DNA of 35,187 nt from Streptococcus mitis (GCF_001074635.1 NZ_JUQO01000199.1:1-35187); one strand, 5' to 3'. Shown: positions 10,210 to 19,171, counted from the stretch's first letter. Translations and numbers: made by a program. Notes: generated from the sequence alone by a model not told the origin.

Positions 10210-12081
10210 TTACTTCTTCAGTATCATGATAGAGTACGGTGCCAATTCTATCTCATCTTCTTGAATAGTAAAATCTCCAATTACTCTGGTAAAATTCTCT
10301 ATCGAAAGATTCTCTATTTTTATTTTTTGTTTAATCTGAGCAGGATTTCTCAGAGAGAGAATTTCAGTAGAAGTCTTCTGATTGTGACACTTATAACCAT
10401 AAATTTCAAATTTTTCAGGACTTCCTCCTATTTTTTTACTATATTTTAGTGTTTGATAATTCTCCTCTATCCATTTGACGGCACGAGCATTGGCTTTCCA
10501 GCGTTCTTCATCAAACATATCAAAAGAATAGTGAAACTCCCAAAAAGCATTCCCTCTTGTTGAAATAAATAATAGATAAGCTTCAAAATCTGGTATTGAT
10601 GCAAACATTTGGTGATCCATGTACCAGGTATTTGCACTGACAGCATAGATTGGTTCATGATTATAAAGCGACCACATAGGTAACTGTATCTCACGTTTTT
10701 CCAAAAATTCTTGATACTGAATATCTCGGTAAGTAATCATACGATTGATATCATTACCTGCATTCTCTGTAAACCCTACATCTTGAGATATTTGAATCCA
10801 TAAACTATTGACCCACTGTAAAAACCATGGACTAGGATTTACATAAGAAGTCAAGTTTAACCAACAATCTTTTCCTCCTCGCTCCTTTCTTAGATCTATC
10901 AACAGCTGAATTAAGAACTCATAAACCGCTGTCATGGTATACATACCATGCGACCCGCTCTTATCAGGTTTGTCAGGTTGAAGTAACCAACCATCAATTT
11001 TCCAATAGCTGATATCGAATTCTTTTTGATATTCCAACATCTTTTTCTTCATTTGATTGAGATAGTTAAAATCAGCGACGTTTACATCATTTGAAGTATA
11101 ATTCTTAGAGCCAATCCTTAACTCTGGATGTGCTTCCAACCAATCACTCATAATGATTTCCGTCCCATTATAACCACCTCTGGGACCAATCCATAATCCT
11201 AGGCTTGAACCAAATCCATTTACAAGATGTTTAATATTTCTCAAACCATTTGGGAATTTATGATTGAATTCCCAAACTGATTGATAGTTTGTCCAACCAT
11301 CATCAACAACATAAGCATCTAAATGGACTCCATGATTTTCAAATCCATCTCTAATCTCAGAAAAACTTTTTAGAATACCTGCTTCTGTAATGTCGGTCAT
11401 ATGGTCATACCAGGAATTATACTGTTTACGGAAATAACTAGGTTGAGCTATTCCTTCCACATATTCAAAAAATGCCTCTTGAATCTCTTCTTTTTTATAG
11501 GAACCTGCTCCCCCAACAATACAAGGCCACAAAATTTTCTCTTGATTAATAACCGTTCCTAAGTAATACCTTGATACATAATGTCTACAATCTACCTTGT
11601 TTTCAGACATGGGAAATTCCATTCCTAAGAATAAAGAATTAGCATAAACAGGTTGTCCCAATTCTACATAATAACCGGAAAAATTTGCCATTTCCTTAAT
11701 ACAATCTTGTCTTTTAGGATAGAAAATATGGTCTTCTGTTTCAAACTCAAAACTCTCTACCTCTACAGATTTAATAACTTCAGTAGAAGATTCTAAAACT
11801 AATTGTTTCGAAAGAACATCATCCCTCGATTCAAAGATTAAACGTAAACGAATGGAAGGATAAACAAAAGAAACCTCAATCCGCTTATCTCCCTCTTCCC
11901 TAACGATTGCTGAAAAATGATTTGAAGAAAGTTTTATACCATTCTCCAATGTAATGGTAAATTCCTCTTTCGAAACATTTTTTATCATTACTCCTGCCCG
12001 TTTGTTTACGATATCAGTAGTATAAAATCGACCATCTACCCAAAAGAAATTACGTCTTACATTTCTATTTTCAATTTTCAT
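10210..12081 (-). CDS. Second GH36-like glycosidase, probable alpha-N-acetylgalactosaminidase
   Basis: A 623-residue GH36/clan GH-D enzyme, clearly different from its neighbour. The sugar-binding DDGW is at 260-263 (AYVVDDGWTNYQSVWEF). The strand carrying the presumed nucleophile reads SYWKIDGW with D363, instead of KWDMNR. The likely acid/base is D434 in WIQISQDVGF. Length and motif style resemble the Clostridium perfringens AagA group of GH36 alpha-N-acetylgalactosaminidases, which attack blood-group A. With a classical alpha-galactosidase beside it, I infer this one takes the A determinant (GalNAc) and the other the B determinant (Gal). No signal peptide, so cytoplasmic. It starts 5 bp after the GH29 stop. 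Substrate assignment is inference; GH36-like identity is firm. Confidence 0.75.
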   Translation of the reverse strand: MKIENRNVRRNFFWVDGRFYTTDIVNKRAGVMIKNVSKEEFTITLENGIKLSSNHFSAIVREEGDKRIEVSFVYPSIRLRLIFESRDDVLSKQLVLESSTEVIKSVEVESFEFETEDHIFYPKRQDCIKEMANFSGYYVELGQPVYANSLFLGMEFPMSENKVDCRHYVSRYYLGTVINQEKILWPCIVGGAGSYKKEEIQEAFFEYVEGIAQPSYFRKQYNSWYDHMTDITEAGILKSFSEIRDGFENHGVHLDAYVVDDGWTNYQSVWEFNHKFPNGLRNIKHLVNGFGSSLGLWIGPRGGYNGTEIIMSDWLEAHPELRIGSKNYTSNDVNVADFNYLNQMKKKMLEYQKEFDISYWKIDGWLLQPDKPDKSGSHGMYTMTAVYEFLIQLLIDLRKERGGKDCWLNLTSYVNPSPWFLQWVNSLWIQISQDVGFTENAGNDINRMITYRDIQYQEFLEKREIQLPMWSLYNHEPIYAVSANTWYMDHQMFASIPDFEAYLLFISTRGNAFWEFHYSFDMFDEERWKANARAVKWIEENYQTLKYSKKIGGSPEKFEIYGYKCHNQKTSTEILSLRNPAQIKQKIKIENLSIENFTRVIGDFTIQEDEIELAPYSIMILKK

Positions 12082-12086
12082 ATAAA

Positions 12087-13406
12087 CTACTCTCTCAACT
12101 CAATTTTTATTACGCTATCAATCAAGTCTGGTAATGGATAGGTAAAATGAGGAACTTCTCCAAACTGTGCAAAACAAATTCCTTTATAGGCATTGGTCGT
12201 CCAGCTTTCTGAAATTTTCACCTCACTTCCATCATGAAGAAAGCTCATTCTTTTTACGTTTTCTTTACTAATACCAAGAAGAGCTAACGGACCTATAGGT
12301 TGTTCAAATACATGAGCATAAACCGTATTTCCGTTACGAGTATAGTATCCCCAATCTGGTTTTGGTAAATTTTCATCTCCACTACATCCATAAATTGCCT
12401 CACCATTTCGAGACATCCATTGATGAAAATCATCTAATATTTTCTTACTTGGATCATTAATTCTTCCCAAAGCATCTGGGCCTACATTAAGAATCATATT
12501 CCCGTTTTTACTAACACATTCAACTAACTTTCTTATCAAAGTTTGACTAGACTTATATAGATAATCAGTAGGATTATAAGCCCAATTGTTATTCATAGTT
12601 AGACAAAGTTCCCAAGGAACAGGCTCACCTTTAAAGTTTCGAATACCTTCGTGAGGAACAATTTGCTCTGGACTAACAAAATCTCCAGCATAAGAGGTAA
12701 TTTCATCTGTAACAATACTTCCGAATCCTTCACCTGATGTTTCTAATCTATTATCTACGATAACGTTTGGCTGATAATGACGAACCATGTCTATTAATTT
12801 TGAAGCTCCCCATTTTTCACCTACCATGTCTTCATAAGAATAATCAAACCATAATATGTCAATCTGACCATAACCAGTTACAATTTCTTTAACTTGATTG
12901 TGCAAATACTCCAAATAACGGTCAAAGTTAATTTTCTCATCTCGATAGGCTTCATTTCCTCTCATTGGATGATTTAGATCAGCATATTTAGGAAAATCAG
13001 GATGATACCAGTCAATCAAACTAAAATATAACCCTACTTTTAAACCTTCAGCTCGAACGGCATCTACAAATTCTTTAACTAAATCTCTACCTGCAGGTGT
13101 ATTTGTTGATTTATAATCTGTAAATTTTGAATCAAACAAACAAAATCCATCATGATGTTTAGCTGTTAAAACCATATACTTCATCCCTGCAGCTTTTGCT
13201 TGTTTAGCCCATTCTCTAGGGTTATATTCCTTAGGATCAAAAGCTCGAAAATATGGTTCATAATCTTCAATAGATAATTTCTGATGACTACGAATCCATT
13301 CCCCTTTTCCTGGAATAGAATATAAACCCCAATGAATGAACATCCCAAATCTTGCTTCTCTAAACCACTGAGTTCTACTATTGATAGTTTCAAGTGTATG
13401 TTTCAT
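12087..13406 (-). CDS. GH29 alpha-L-fucosidase (cytoplasmic)
   Basis: A 439-residue retaining alpha-L-fucosidase that releases L-fucose from imported oligosaccharides for FucI. The GH29 hallmarks are FGMFIHWGLYSIPGKGEW at 20-37, TAKHHDGFCLFDS at 81-93, GLYFSLIDWYHPDF at 134-147 and ILWFDYSYED, where D188 is the expected nucleophile. VSKNGNMILNVGPDALG is the usual late motif. No signal peptide or transmembrane segment, so action is cytoplasmic. The ATG overlaps the upstream permease stop by 4 bp, implying translational coupling. Linkage preference (alpha-1,2 from A/B/H versus alpha-1,3/4) cannot be read from the sequence; the blood-group context favours alpha-1,2. Confidence 0.92.
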   Translation of the reverse strand: MKHTLETINSRTQWFREARFGMFIHWGLYSIPGKGEWIRSHQKLSIEDYEPYFRAFDPKEYNPREWAKQAKAAGMKYMVLTAKHHDGFCLFDSKFTDYKSTNTPAGRDLVKEFVDAVRAEGLKVGLYFSLIDWYHPDFPKYADLNHPMRGNEAYRDEKINFDRYLEYLHNQVKEIVTGYGQIDILWFDYSYEDMVGEKWGASKLIDMVRHYQPNVIVDNRLETSGEGFGSIVTDEITSYAGDFVSPEQIVPHEGIRNFKGEPVPWELCLTMNNNWAYNPTDYLYKSSQTLIRKLVECVSKNGNMILNVGPDALGRINDPSKKILDDFHQWMSRNGEAIYGCSGDENLPKPDWGYYTRNGNTVYAHVFEQPIGPLALLGISKENVKRMSFLHDGSEVKISESWTTNAYKGICFAQFGEVPHFTYPLPDLIDSVIKIELRE

Positions 13407-14248
13407 CCTTTTACTGCTCCTCCTCCTAAAGCTTCAATAAAGTATTTACTTGTAAATGCAAATAGAATGATTGGTGGTAATACGATTACAACAATCGCTG
13501 AAAAAAGACCATTATAATTAGTATTAAAACTTGTAGTAAATTGACCTAGTAATGCTGGTACTGTTAATTCATTTTTATCAATCACCAACATAGATGCCCA
13601 ATAATATTCATTCCAGTTATTAATAAAGGCGAGTACTGCTGCTGTTAAAATTCCAGGTCTAGCAATTGGCAACATCACTTTCCAAAAAGTTTGAGCATAT
13701 GTCGCACCATCAATCTCTGCCGCCTCCTCCAATTCTTTTGGAATAATTTCAAAATAGTTCTTTATAATGAAGAAACTCATAGCAATTCCACTACAAGAGT
13801 AGACTAGAATTAGAGCAACTGGGGTATTATAAATCCCCAACGCATTTACTAATCTATAAACTGGAAAAGTCATAGCTGTTGCTGGAATAAATAGAGTAGA
13901 ATACAGCATAGAAGTCACTAACTTCTTCCCTCTAAATTCCATCCTAGCAATAACATATGAAGACATGGAAATCATAACAATGCTAATAATAACTGATATA
14001 GACACTACTTTAAAGCTATTCCAAAAGTAAGTGAAAACATGAAGTTTTGTAAAAACATTTATATAACCATCAAGAGTAAAGTCAGTTGGTAAACTAATAC
14101 CTGGATTTTTCATAGGATCTGCTTTTAATGATGATAAAAAGATCCACGCAATAGGGAAAATGGAAATTAAAATGGTAAGGAGCATATAACCATATATAAG
14201 AACTTTGCCTTTTTTACTAATACCATTTATATGTGTATTCATAATCAT
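13403..14248 (-). CDS. ABC sugar transporter permease (CUT1, MalG-type)
   Basis: The second inner permease of the carbohydrate uptake transporter, 281 residues. Six predicted membrane helices are visible, starting with GYMLLTILISIFPIAWIFL at about 20-38. The cytoplasmic EAA loop, contacting the ATPase, is at 175-194 (EAAEIDGATYAQTFWKVMLP). It overlaps the first permease by 4 bp and GH29 by 4 bp, so the three are coupled. No ATPase gene lies in the cluster. In pneumococcus several CUT1 systems share the MsmK ATPase encoded elsewhere, and that is the likely partner. Cargo is inferred to be the A/B-type oligosaccharides released by GH98. Confidence 0.93.
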   Translation of the reverse strand: MIMNTHINGISKKGKVLIYGYMLLTILISIFPIAWIFLSSLKADPMKNPGISLPTDFTLDGYINVFTKLHVFTYFWNSFKVVSISVIISIVMISMSSYVIARMEFRGKKLVTSMLYSTLFIPATAMTFPVYRLVNALGIYNTPVALILVYSCSGIAMSFFIIKNYFEIIPKELEEAAEIDGATYAQTFWKVMLPIARPGILTAAVLAFINNWNEYYWASMLVIDKNELTVPALLGQFTTSFNTNYNGLFSAIVVIVLPPIILFAFTSKYFIEALGGGAVKG

Positions 14249-15174
14249 TTCCCACCTTTCAGTCTTTTTCTTTCTCTGAATAAAATATTAATACAAACGA
14301 TAATCAACATTCCACCTAAGATTTGTATAACTCCAATTGTATTTGCACGAGCATACTGAGTTCGTGAGCTAGCCACCGCTAATTCTCGAATAACAAAACT
14401 GATACTTTTTGTTCCTGCAGCACCATTTGTCAAAAAGAATACTTCGTTATAGAGCAAAAATCCTGAAGTTGCTGCCATAATTGAAACAGTTTTAATTGTC
14501 CCCTTAATCATCGGAATCGTAATATACCACTCTTTCCTCCAACCAGTAATATTGTCTAAAATAGCAGCTTCTTGAACTTCTTCTGGAATAGCAAAAATTT
14601 GCCCTAGAATCATAATGGTTGATGCTCCTGCAAAGAAAATATAAGCGCCAGTCATAGCAGCTATATTTAATCCTGGAGTCAACAGTACTGAATCTTTAAA
14701 CGATGGATTAAATAGATGAATAATTTGGTTAACAACGCCATAGTTTGGATTATAGATTTGAAGAAAAATCAATCCCATAGCAGCACTAGAAATGATACTT
14801 GGTACAATATAAAGATTTCTAGATATCTTCCAGCCTTTTAATTTCTTAGATAATGTAATTGCAACAGATAAAGCTAAAGGAACTTGAATAATAACACCAA
14901 TTACAGCCCAACGAACAGAATTAATTAGAGCTTCTGTAAAAAATGGGTATTCTTTAAAAACATACCTATAATTTTCAAATAATTTATCAAATCCAAGAAA
15001 CTCAGGGGTGTTTAAATTTGTATAATCCCATTTAGCAAATGAAGTTAAAAAGATTGTTACTACAGAATAAAAATAAAATAGAAAGAAACAAATCAACGTT
15101 GGCAAAAGAAATAAAAAGATAAATCGTCTTTTTTGATTCTTCCTATTTTGTAGGCTCATAACTTTTTGTGCCAT
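14245..15174 (-). CDS. ABC sugar transporter permease (CUT1, MalF-type)
   Basis: The first permease subunit, 309 residues from the ATG at 15174. That start has GGAGT 6 bases upstream; a TTG two codons earlier is possible but sits closer to the ribosome site. Helix 1 is FIFLFLLPTLICFFLFYFY and the EAA-loop sequence is EEVQEAAILDNITGWRKEWY. It pairs with the following permease. It lies about 85 bp downstream of the solute-binding protein, with a strong hairpin in the gap that probably sets a lower expression level for the membrane subunits. Confidence 0.92.
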   Translation of the reverse strand: MAQKVMSLQNRKNQKRRFIFLFLLPTLICFFLFYFYSVVTIFLTSFAKWDYTNLNTPEFLGFDKLFENYRYVFKEYPFFTEALINSVRWAVIGVIIQVPLALSVAITLSKKLKGWKISRNLYIVPSIISSAAMGLIFLQIYNPNYGVVNQIIHLFNPSFKDSVLLTPGLNIAAMTGAYIFFAGASTIMILGQIFAIPEEVQEAAILDNITGWRKEWYITIPMIKGTIKTVSIMAATSGFLLYNEVFFLTNGAAGTKSISFVIRELAVASSRTQYARANTIGVIQILGGMLIIVCINILFRERKRLKGGK

Positions 15175-15209
15175 AAACAAACTCCTTTTTCAAATATATG
15201 AGTAAAATC

Positions 15210-15238
15210 AAGCTCAGTTGGCAGTGCCAACTGAGCTT
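15210..15238 (-). terminator. Intercistronic hairpin between binding protein and permease genes
   Basis: A perfect 13-bp inverted repeat (AAGCTCAGTTGGC / GCCAACTGAGCTT) with a 3-base loop lies 21 bp after the binding-protein stop. On the minus strand it is followed by GATTTTACTC, which has only a short T-run. It therefore fits a partial terminator or 3'-end stabiliser better than a full stop. Confidence 0.75.
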
Positions 15239-15259
15239 CGTTTCCACTCCCTAAAACAA

Positions 15260-16552
15260 TTAACCAATCAATGATTTCAACACATCTTGAGTAGATTTCA
15301 CTTTTTGATCAACATCTACATTTTCAGCAGCACTTTCTGTCAATGCATTGATAATAGCTGTGTGTACATCACCACCCCAAACATCACTTACAGTTGGAAC
15401 AACTACTTTTGCATTCTTAACTTGAGTGATTGCTTGTCCTAAAATTTTAGTAGTAGCTTCTGAACTTTTTTCTGAAAGTTCTTTTACATTTACATTTTCA
15501 TTAGAAGGATTTGCTCCTACTTTTTCAAAAATTACTTTTTGTACATCATCGCTAGTCATATATTTCAAAAACTCAAGAGCTAGTTTTTGTTTAGCTTCAG
15601 ACATCTTACTTGAGATAGTGATACCACCTCCAGAAGAACTAATTGCTACACCTGCAGGATAGATTCCAGGTGCAAGACTCGGGTTCTTAGACATCTCACC
15701 AGAAGCCCACACACCATTAAAGAAGACTGCAGATTTACCTTCTTGGAAGTCTTTAGAATAAGCATTAGCATCGCCACCAGCATTCTTAGAACCATTAGCT
15801 TGAATTTCTTTCATAACCATTTTCAAAGCATCTGCAAATTCTTTAGATTCGATTCCTTCTTTTGTTAATGGTTTGTCTAATAATTTACGCCCATTTTCTG
15901 TGGTTCCTAAGACTGTATTAAACAAGCGAATAGATGGTTCTCCAGCACCAAATGCATACACTCCATCTTGCTTTCTCACAGTAGCCATTGCTTGTGTAAA
16001 ATCTTCCCAAGTATTCCACTGATCAGGTGTTTTAGCACCTGCTTTTGAAAATATATCCTTGTTATACCACAAACCCATTGTAAATAACTGTTCGTGAACT
16101 GTATAAATTTTTCCATCTTTTTGGTTTTGTTTATAGTTCAAACCAACATTTTTTTCAAGCTTATTTGAATCGATATATGGTTTCAAATCCAAAACAAGTT
16201 TTTGTTCAATCGCAGCTAATGATACTGCATTACCTGCTAGGTCAATCACATCTGGAAATTCACCACTAGCAACCTTGTTATTCATTACATCCTTCAAATC
16301 ACCATTTATAGGAATTGGTTTAAATTCTACACCACTATCTTTATGTTCTTCTGCAAATTTATCATATAAATCTCGCATAGTCTTAGCTACAGGCCATTCA
16401 TCTTCACTATGATGATATCCATGATAAAATTCTAATACTTCTTTACCAGAAGAACTTCCACCGCTTGCATCCTTAGATGTTCCACAAGCTGCTAAACCAA
16501 GGGTAGCTACTAACCCGATAACAGCGCATTTCAAAAGACTTTTTTTGTTCAT
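15260..16552 (-). CDS. ABC transporter sugar-binding lipoprotein
   Basis: A 430-residue extracellular solute-binding protein of the CUT1/MalE class. The signal sequence ends in lipobox LAAC with lipidated C23, followed by a Gly/Ser-rich linker (GTSKDASGGSSSGK). The body has the expected two-lobe features, including FYHGYHHSEDEWP near the N-terminus and AVFFNGVWASGEM around residue 280. It is anchored outside the membrane and delivers oligosaccharide to the two permeases. By locus context the ligand is an A/B-type fucosylated trisaccharide. A good CGGAGG precedes the ATG. It lies 28 bp after fucK. Confidence 0.94.
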   Translation of the reverse strand: MNKKSLLKCAVIGLVATLGLAACGTSKDASGGSSSGKEVLEFYHGYHHSEDEWPVAKTMRDLYDKFAEEHKDSGVEFKPIPINGDLKDVMNNKVASGEFPDVIDLAGNAVSLAAIEQKLVLDLKPYIDSNKLEKNVGLNYKQNQKDGKIYTVHEQLFTMGLWYNKDIFSKAGAKTPDQWNTWEDFTQAMATVRKQDGVYAFGAGEPSIRLFNTVLGTTENGRKLLDKPLTKEGIESKEFADALKMVMKEIQANGSKNAGGDANAYSKDFQEGKSAVFFNGVWASGEMSKNPSLAPGIYPAGVAISSSGGGITISSKMSEAKQKLALEFLKYMTSDDVQKVIFEKVGANPSNENVNVKELSEKSSEATTKILGQAITQVKNAKVVVPTVSDVWGGDVHTAIINALTESAAENVDVDQKVKSTQDVLKSLIG

Positions 16553-16580
16553 GACAAAACCTCCGTTTTTTTATTTTTGT

Positions 16581-17984
16581 TTATGATAGCTGAGGATAAT
16601 AATATTGTGTATCAGTAATATTTGTCATAATATCCTTTAACCCTGTATCCTCGTTTATTTTACCTTGACTTAATAGCTGTATACAAATATTCCCCACAGC
16701 TGTAGCCTCAGTTGAACCTGTAAGAACTTCTTTACCAGTTCTATCGGCAATCATTTGATTAAAGTAACTAGCTCTAGCACCTCCTCCGATAACATATATC
16801 CTCTTATAAACCTTATGAGTTAGTTCTTCTAGTAACTCTATCGTTTTCTTATACGTTTCAGCTAGACTTTCATAAACGATCTTAAATAGTTGTCCATCTG
16901 TCCACTCTCTAGTTTCATGATGATAAGCTAGATATTCTGTCAAAGTCTTGTACATATCAGATTCTGTTGCAAATTCAGTTGATTCAGTATCAATCAGAGG
17001 AAGATTTTCTTTTTCTTTCTCCACCATTGTCCTAATATCATCAAAAGAATAGGCTTTCCCTCTTCGTTCAAATGAACGTCTTAGTTCCTCTATGATCCAT
17101 AGCCCTGTACAATTCTTCAGAAATGTAATCTCTCCATCTTTACCGACTTCATTTGTAAATCCATAATTGAAGGATTCGGTACTAAGAATAGGTGAAGTAA
17201 GTTCCACTCCAACTAAAGACCAAGTCCCTGATGAAATAAATAAACTATCTTCTGTCTTAGGTACTGAGACAATCGCGCTTGCTGTATCATGACTACAAAC
17301 ATTCACAACAGGAATATCGCCTAAACCATATTCCTCTCTGAGTCTACCAAGAACATTCCCCTCTGAAACAATTTCAGGAAGTAAAGATGACTCCAATTCA
17401 AATAGTTTTAAAATATTCTGATTCCATTTTTGACTTCTCGGATCAAAGAGTTGGGTTGTTGAAGCAATGCTTTTTTCAGTTGCAAACTTACCTGTCAAGA
17501 GATAATTAAACAAATCTGGCATTAAAAGAATCTTATTGGTCTTATAGAAAGAGTCAGGAGATTCTTGACGTGCCTTAAAGAGTTGAAACAAGGTATTTAT
17601 CTCCATAATCTGATTTCCTGTCTCTGAATACAGTTTTTCTAATTCAGTAATTTCAGATATTTCCTTTAACACTCCCTTTGTTCTTTCATCACGATAGTGA
17701 ACAGGTTGTGATAACAGCTTACCTTCATTATCAATAAGTCCAAAATCAACACCCCATGTATCAATACCGATAGATAAAATCTTGTAACTAGTATTAGCCA
17801 AGCGGATGCTTTCAAGAATTTTAGCTAGTAGAAAGTCAACATCCCAAGATAAATGCCCTTTTACTCTAATAGGTAGATTAGAAAAGCGATTTATTTCTTC
17901 CATTACTAGTTTATTTTCAGAAAGGTAACCAACGATTGCTCTTCCAGAAGTCGCACCTAAATCTATTGCTAAAACCGCTTCCAT
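16581..17984 (-). CDS. fucK: L-fuculokinase (FGGY family, RhaB-like)
   Basis: A 467-residue FGGY sugar kinase that phosphorylates L-fuculose to L-fuculose 1-phosphate. The N-terminal ATPase motif [16 protein letters not shown] resembles rhamnulokinases more than E. coli Fuc[29 protein letters not shown] and [20 protein letters not shown] are the other family motifs. I chose ATG 17984 ([10 protein letters not shown]), with a purine-rich GAGAGAAG upstream. An in-frame ATG at 18029 overlaps the -10 box at 18016-18021 and would precede the transcript. It is the first gene of the operon, transcribed from a strong promoter divergent to fucR. Rhamnulose as substrate is possible in isolation, but fucI and fucA decide for fuculose. 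Confidence 0.9.
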   Translation of the reverse strand: MEAVLAIDLGATSGRAIVGYLSENKLVMEEINRFSNLPIRVKGHLSWDVDFLLAKILESIRLANTSYKILSIGIDTWGVDFGLIDNEGKLLSQPVHYRDERTKGVLKEISEITELEKLYSETGNQIMEINTLFQLFKARQESPDSFYKTNKILLMPDLFNYLLTGKFATEKSIASTTQLFDPRSQKWNQNILKLFELESSLLPEIVSEGNVLGRLREEYGLGDIPVVNVCSHDTASAIVSVPKTEDSLFISSGTWSLVGVELTSPILSTESFNYGFTNEVGKDGEITFLKNCTGLWIIEELRRSFERRGKAYSFDDIRTMVEKEKENLPLIDTESTEFATESDMYKTLTEYLAYHHETREWTDGQLFKIVYESLAETYKKTIELLEELTHKVYKRIYVIGGGARASYFNQMIADRTGKEVLTGSTEATAVGNICIQLLSQGKINEDTGLKDIMTNITDTQYYYPQLS

Positions 17985-18015
17985 TTTTCTTCTCTCTTCG
18001 TCCTTGATTAAGTTT

Positions 18016-18044
18016 ATTATAATCCCCACATTTTATTTTTTCAA
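18016..18044 (-). promoter_or_regulatory. fucK operon promoter
   Basis: On the minus strand TTGAAA (18039-18044), 17 bp, TATAAT (18016-18021): a near-consensus sigma-A promoter about 32 bp upstream of the fucK ATG. It drives the long fucose operon. Confidence 0.8.
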
Positions 18045-18046
18045 TA

Positions 18047-18060
18047 TGTGAACGCTTACT
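18047..18060. promoter_or_regulatory. cre-like site upstream of fucK promoter
   Basis: TGTGAACGCTTACT matches the catabolite-response consensus TGWAARCGYTWNCW at 13 of 14 positions. It lies directly upstream of the fucK -35 box, inside the divergent regulatory region. CcpA control of fucose utilisation is expected; the effect at this position (repression of one or both promoters) is inferred. Confidence 0.6.
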
Positions 18061-18073
18061 TGAATAAAATTCA
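18061..18073. promoter_or_regulatory. Palindrome, candidate FucR operator
   Basis: TGAAT-AAA-ATTCA is a perfect 5+5 inverted repeat next to the cre-like site, between the two divergent promoters. Its position suits a repressor acting on fucK. It is assigned to FucR by location only. Confidence 0.4.
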
Positions 18074-18101
18074 TACATTTGCGCCATAAACATAAAAATA
18101 A

Positions 18102-18129
18102 TTCAAATTCCTCCAATTTGTGCTATAAT
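18102..18129 (+). promoter_or_regulatory. fucR promoter with internal palindrome
   Basis: TTCAAA (18102-18107), 16 bp, TATAAT (18124-18129). The spacer is filled by the perfect inverted repeat CAAATT-CCTCC-AATTTG (18104-18120), a plausible autoregulatory operator. The ATG at 18160 has AGGAGG at 18149-18154. Confidence 0.65.
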
Positions 18130-18159
18130 ATAGTTGAGATGATAAATTAGGAGGAGCTT

Positions 18160-18933
18160 ATGATAAAAGATGAACGTGTACTTGAATTGATTGAAATTAT
18201 CAAAAAGAAAAAAAGAATTGCCGTAAAAGAGCTGGCAGAAATCACTTTCTCCAGCACAAGTACCTTACGTCGTGATTTAATTTTCTTAGAAAATCAAGGT
18301 CTTATCAAAAGAAAACACGGATACGTGACCCTGTCCTCTATGAACACAATTGAACTTTCTCATCAAATACGTGAAGGAGAAAGTACTAGGCAAAAAAGAC
18401 TAATCGCTAGTCTCGCTAAAGACTTTATTCGGTCAGGTATGTGTATCTATCTAGATTCTAGTACTACTACCTACGAACTTTGTCCCTATCTTTCTGAACT
18501 TGATAATTTGATTATTTTTACAAATGGTTTACATACTGCACAAACCCTATCTGAAACTGTTAAAGATAGCTCCAAAATCTTTATCACATCTGGAGAAGTC
18601 AAACATCAATCCTGTTCCGTGGTAAACTATGAAAAGGAAAATTCTTTATTAGATCATTTTAATATCGATTTAGCATTTTGTTCAGCAAGAGGTATTGATG
18701 ACCAATATGTTTATGAAGCTTCTCTCAGCCAAGCTATTTCAAAAAAGAATATTATTGACAAAGCCCATGAAACCATCTTACTGATTGATAGTTCTAAATT
18801 TTACAAGACAGGATTTTTTAAAATTAATCCCCTCTCCAAATACACAACCTTTATTTCTGACACCTTGCCAGATCAAAAATTATTAGACGCAGTAGAATTA
18901 TTTGATGGAGAATGGGTTTCTGATATTCAATGA
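18160..18933 (+). CDS. fucR: DeoR-family fucose operon repressor
   Basis: A 257-residue DeoR-type transcriptional repressor, divergent from the operon it most likely controls. The winged helix is at about 5-58 (LELIEIIKKKKRIAVKELAE, SSTSTLRRDLIFLENQGLIKRKHG). The C-terminal phosphosugar-sensing domain follows from about 75, with YLDSSTTTYELCPYL, FTNGLHTAQTL, FCSARGIDDQYVYEAS and LLIDSSKF. The effector is probably a fucose pathway phosphate such as fuculose 1-phosphate. The strong AGGAGG fixes the start. The last codons (gat att caa tga) coincide with the terminal sequence of a BOX element, so the C-terminus may be repeat-derived. Confidence 0.93.
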   Translation: MIKDERVLELIEIIKKKKRIAVKELAEITFSSTSTLRRDLIFLENQGLIKRKHGYVTLSSMNTIELSHQIREGESTRQKRLIASLAKDFIRSGMCIYLDSSTTTYELCPYLSELDNLIIFTNGLHTAQTLSETVKDSSKIFITSGEVKHQSCSVVNYEKENSLLDHFNIDLAFCSARGIDDQYVYEASLSQAISKKNIIDKAHETILLIDSSKFYKTGFFKINPLSKYTTFISDTLPDQKLLDAVELFDGEWVSDIQ

Positions 18934-19098
18934 AAATCAAATAGGAAACTAGTCTCAGGTTGCTCAAAGTACAGATTTGAAAATTGATCAAGTCAGCTCG
19001 AAACACTGTTTTGAGGTTGTAGATAGAACTGATGAAGTCAGTCACATATATACGGAAAGACGAAGGTGACATGGTTTGAAGAGATTTTCGAAGAATAT
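18923..19098 (-). repeat. BOX element (degenerate), overlapping the fucR stop
   Basis: The element starts ATATTCAATGAAAATCAAAT and ends GATTTTCGAAGAATAT. The terminal hexamers ATATTC/GAATAT are inverted, as in other BOX copies. Inside are boxC (AGGAAACTAG), boxB-like (CACTGTTTTGAGGTTG) and a diverged boxA (CATATATACGGAAAGACGAA). It is about 176 bp and in A-to-C sense lies on the minus strand. It contains the fucR stop codon (18931-18933). Confidence 0.85.
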
Positions 19099-19171
19099 TC
19101 GTTCTGTCTGCTGACTGATCTACAAATACTCACCACATGACATTATTTTCTCAGCAACCCCAAAAACAGAG

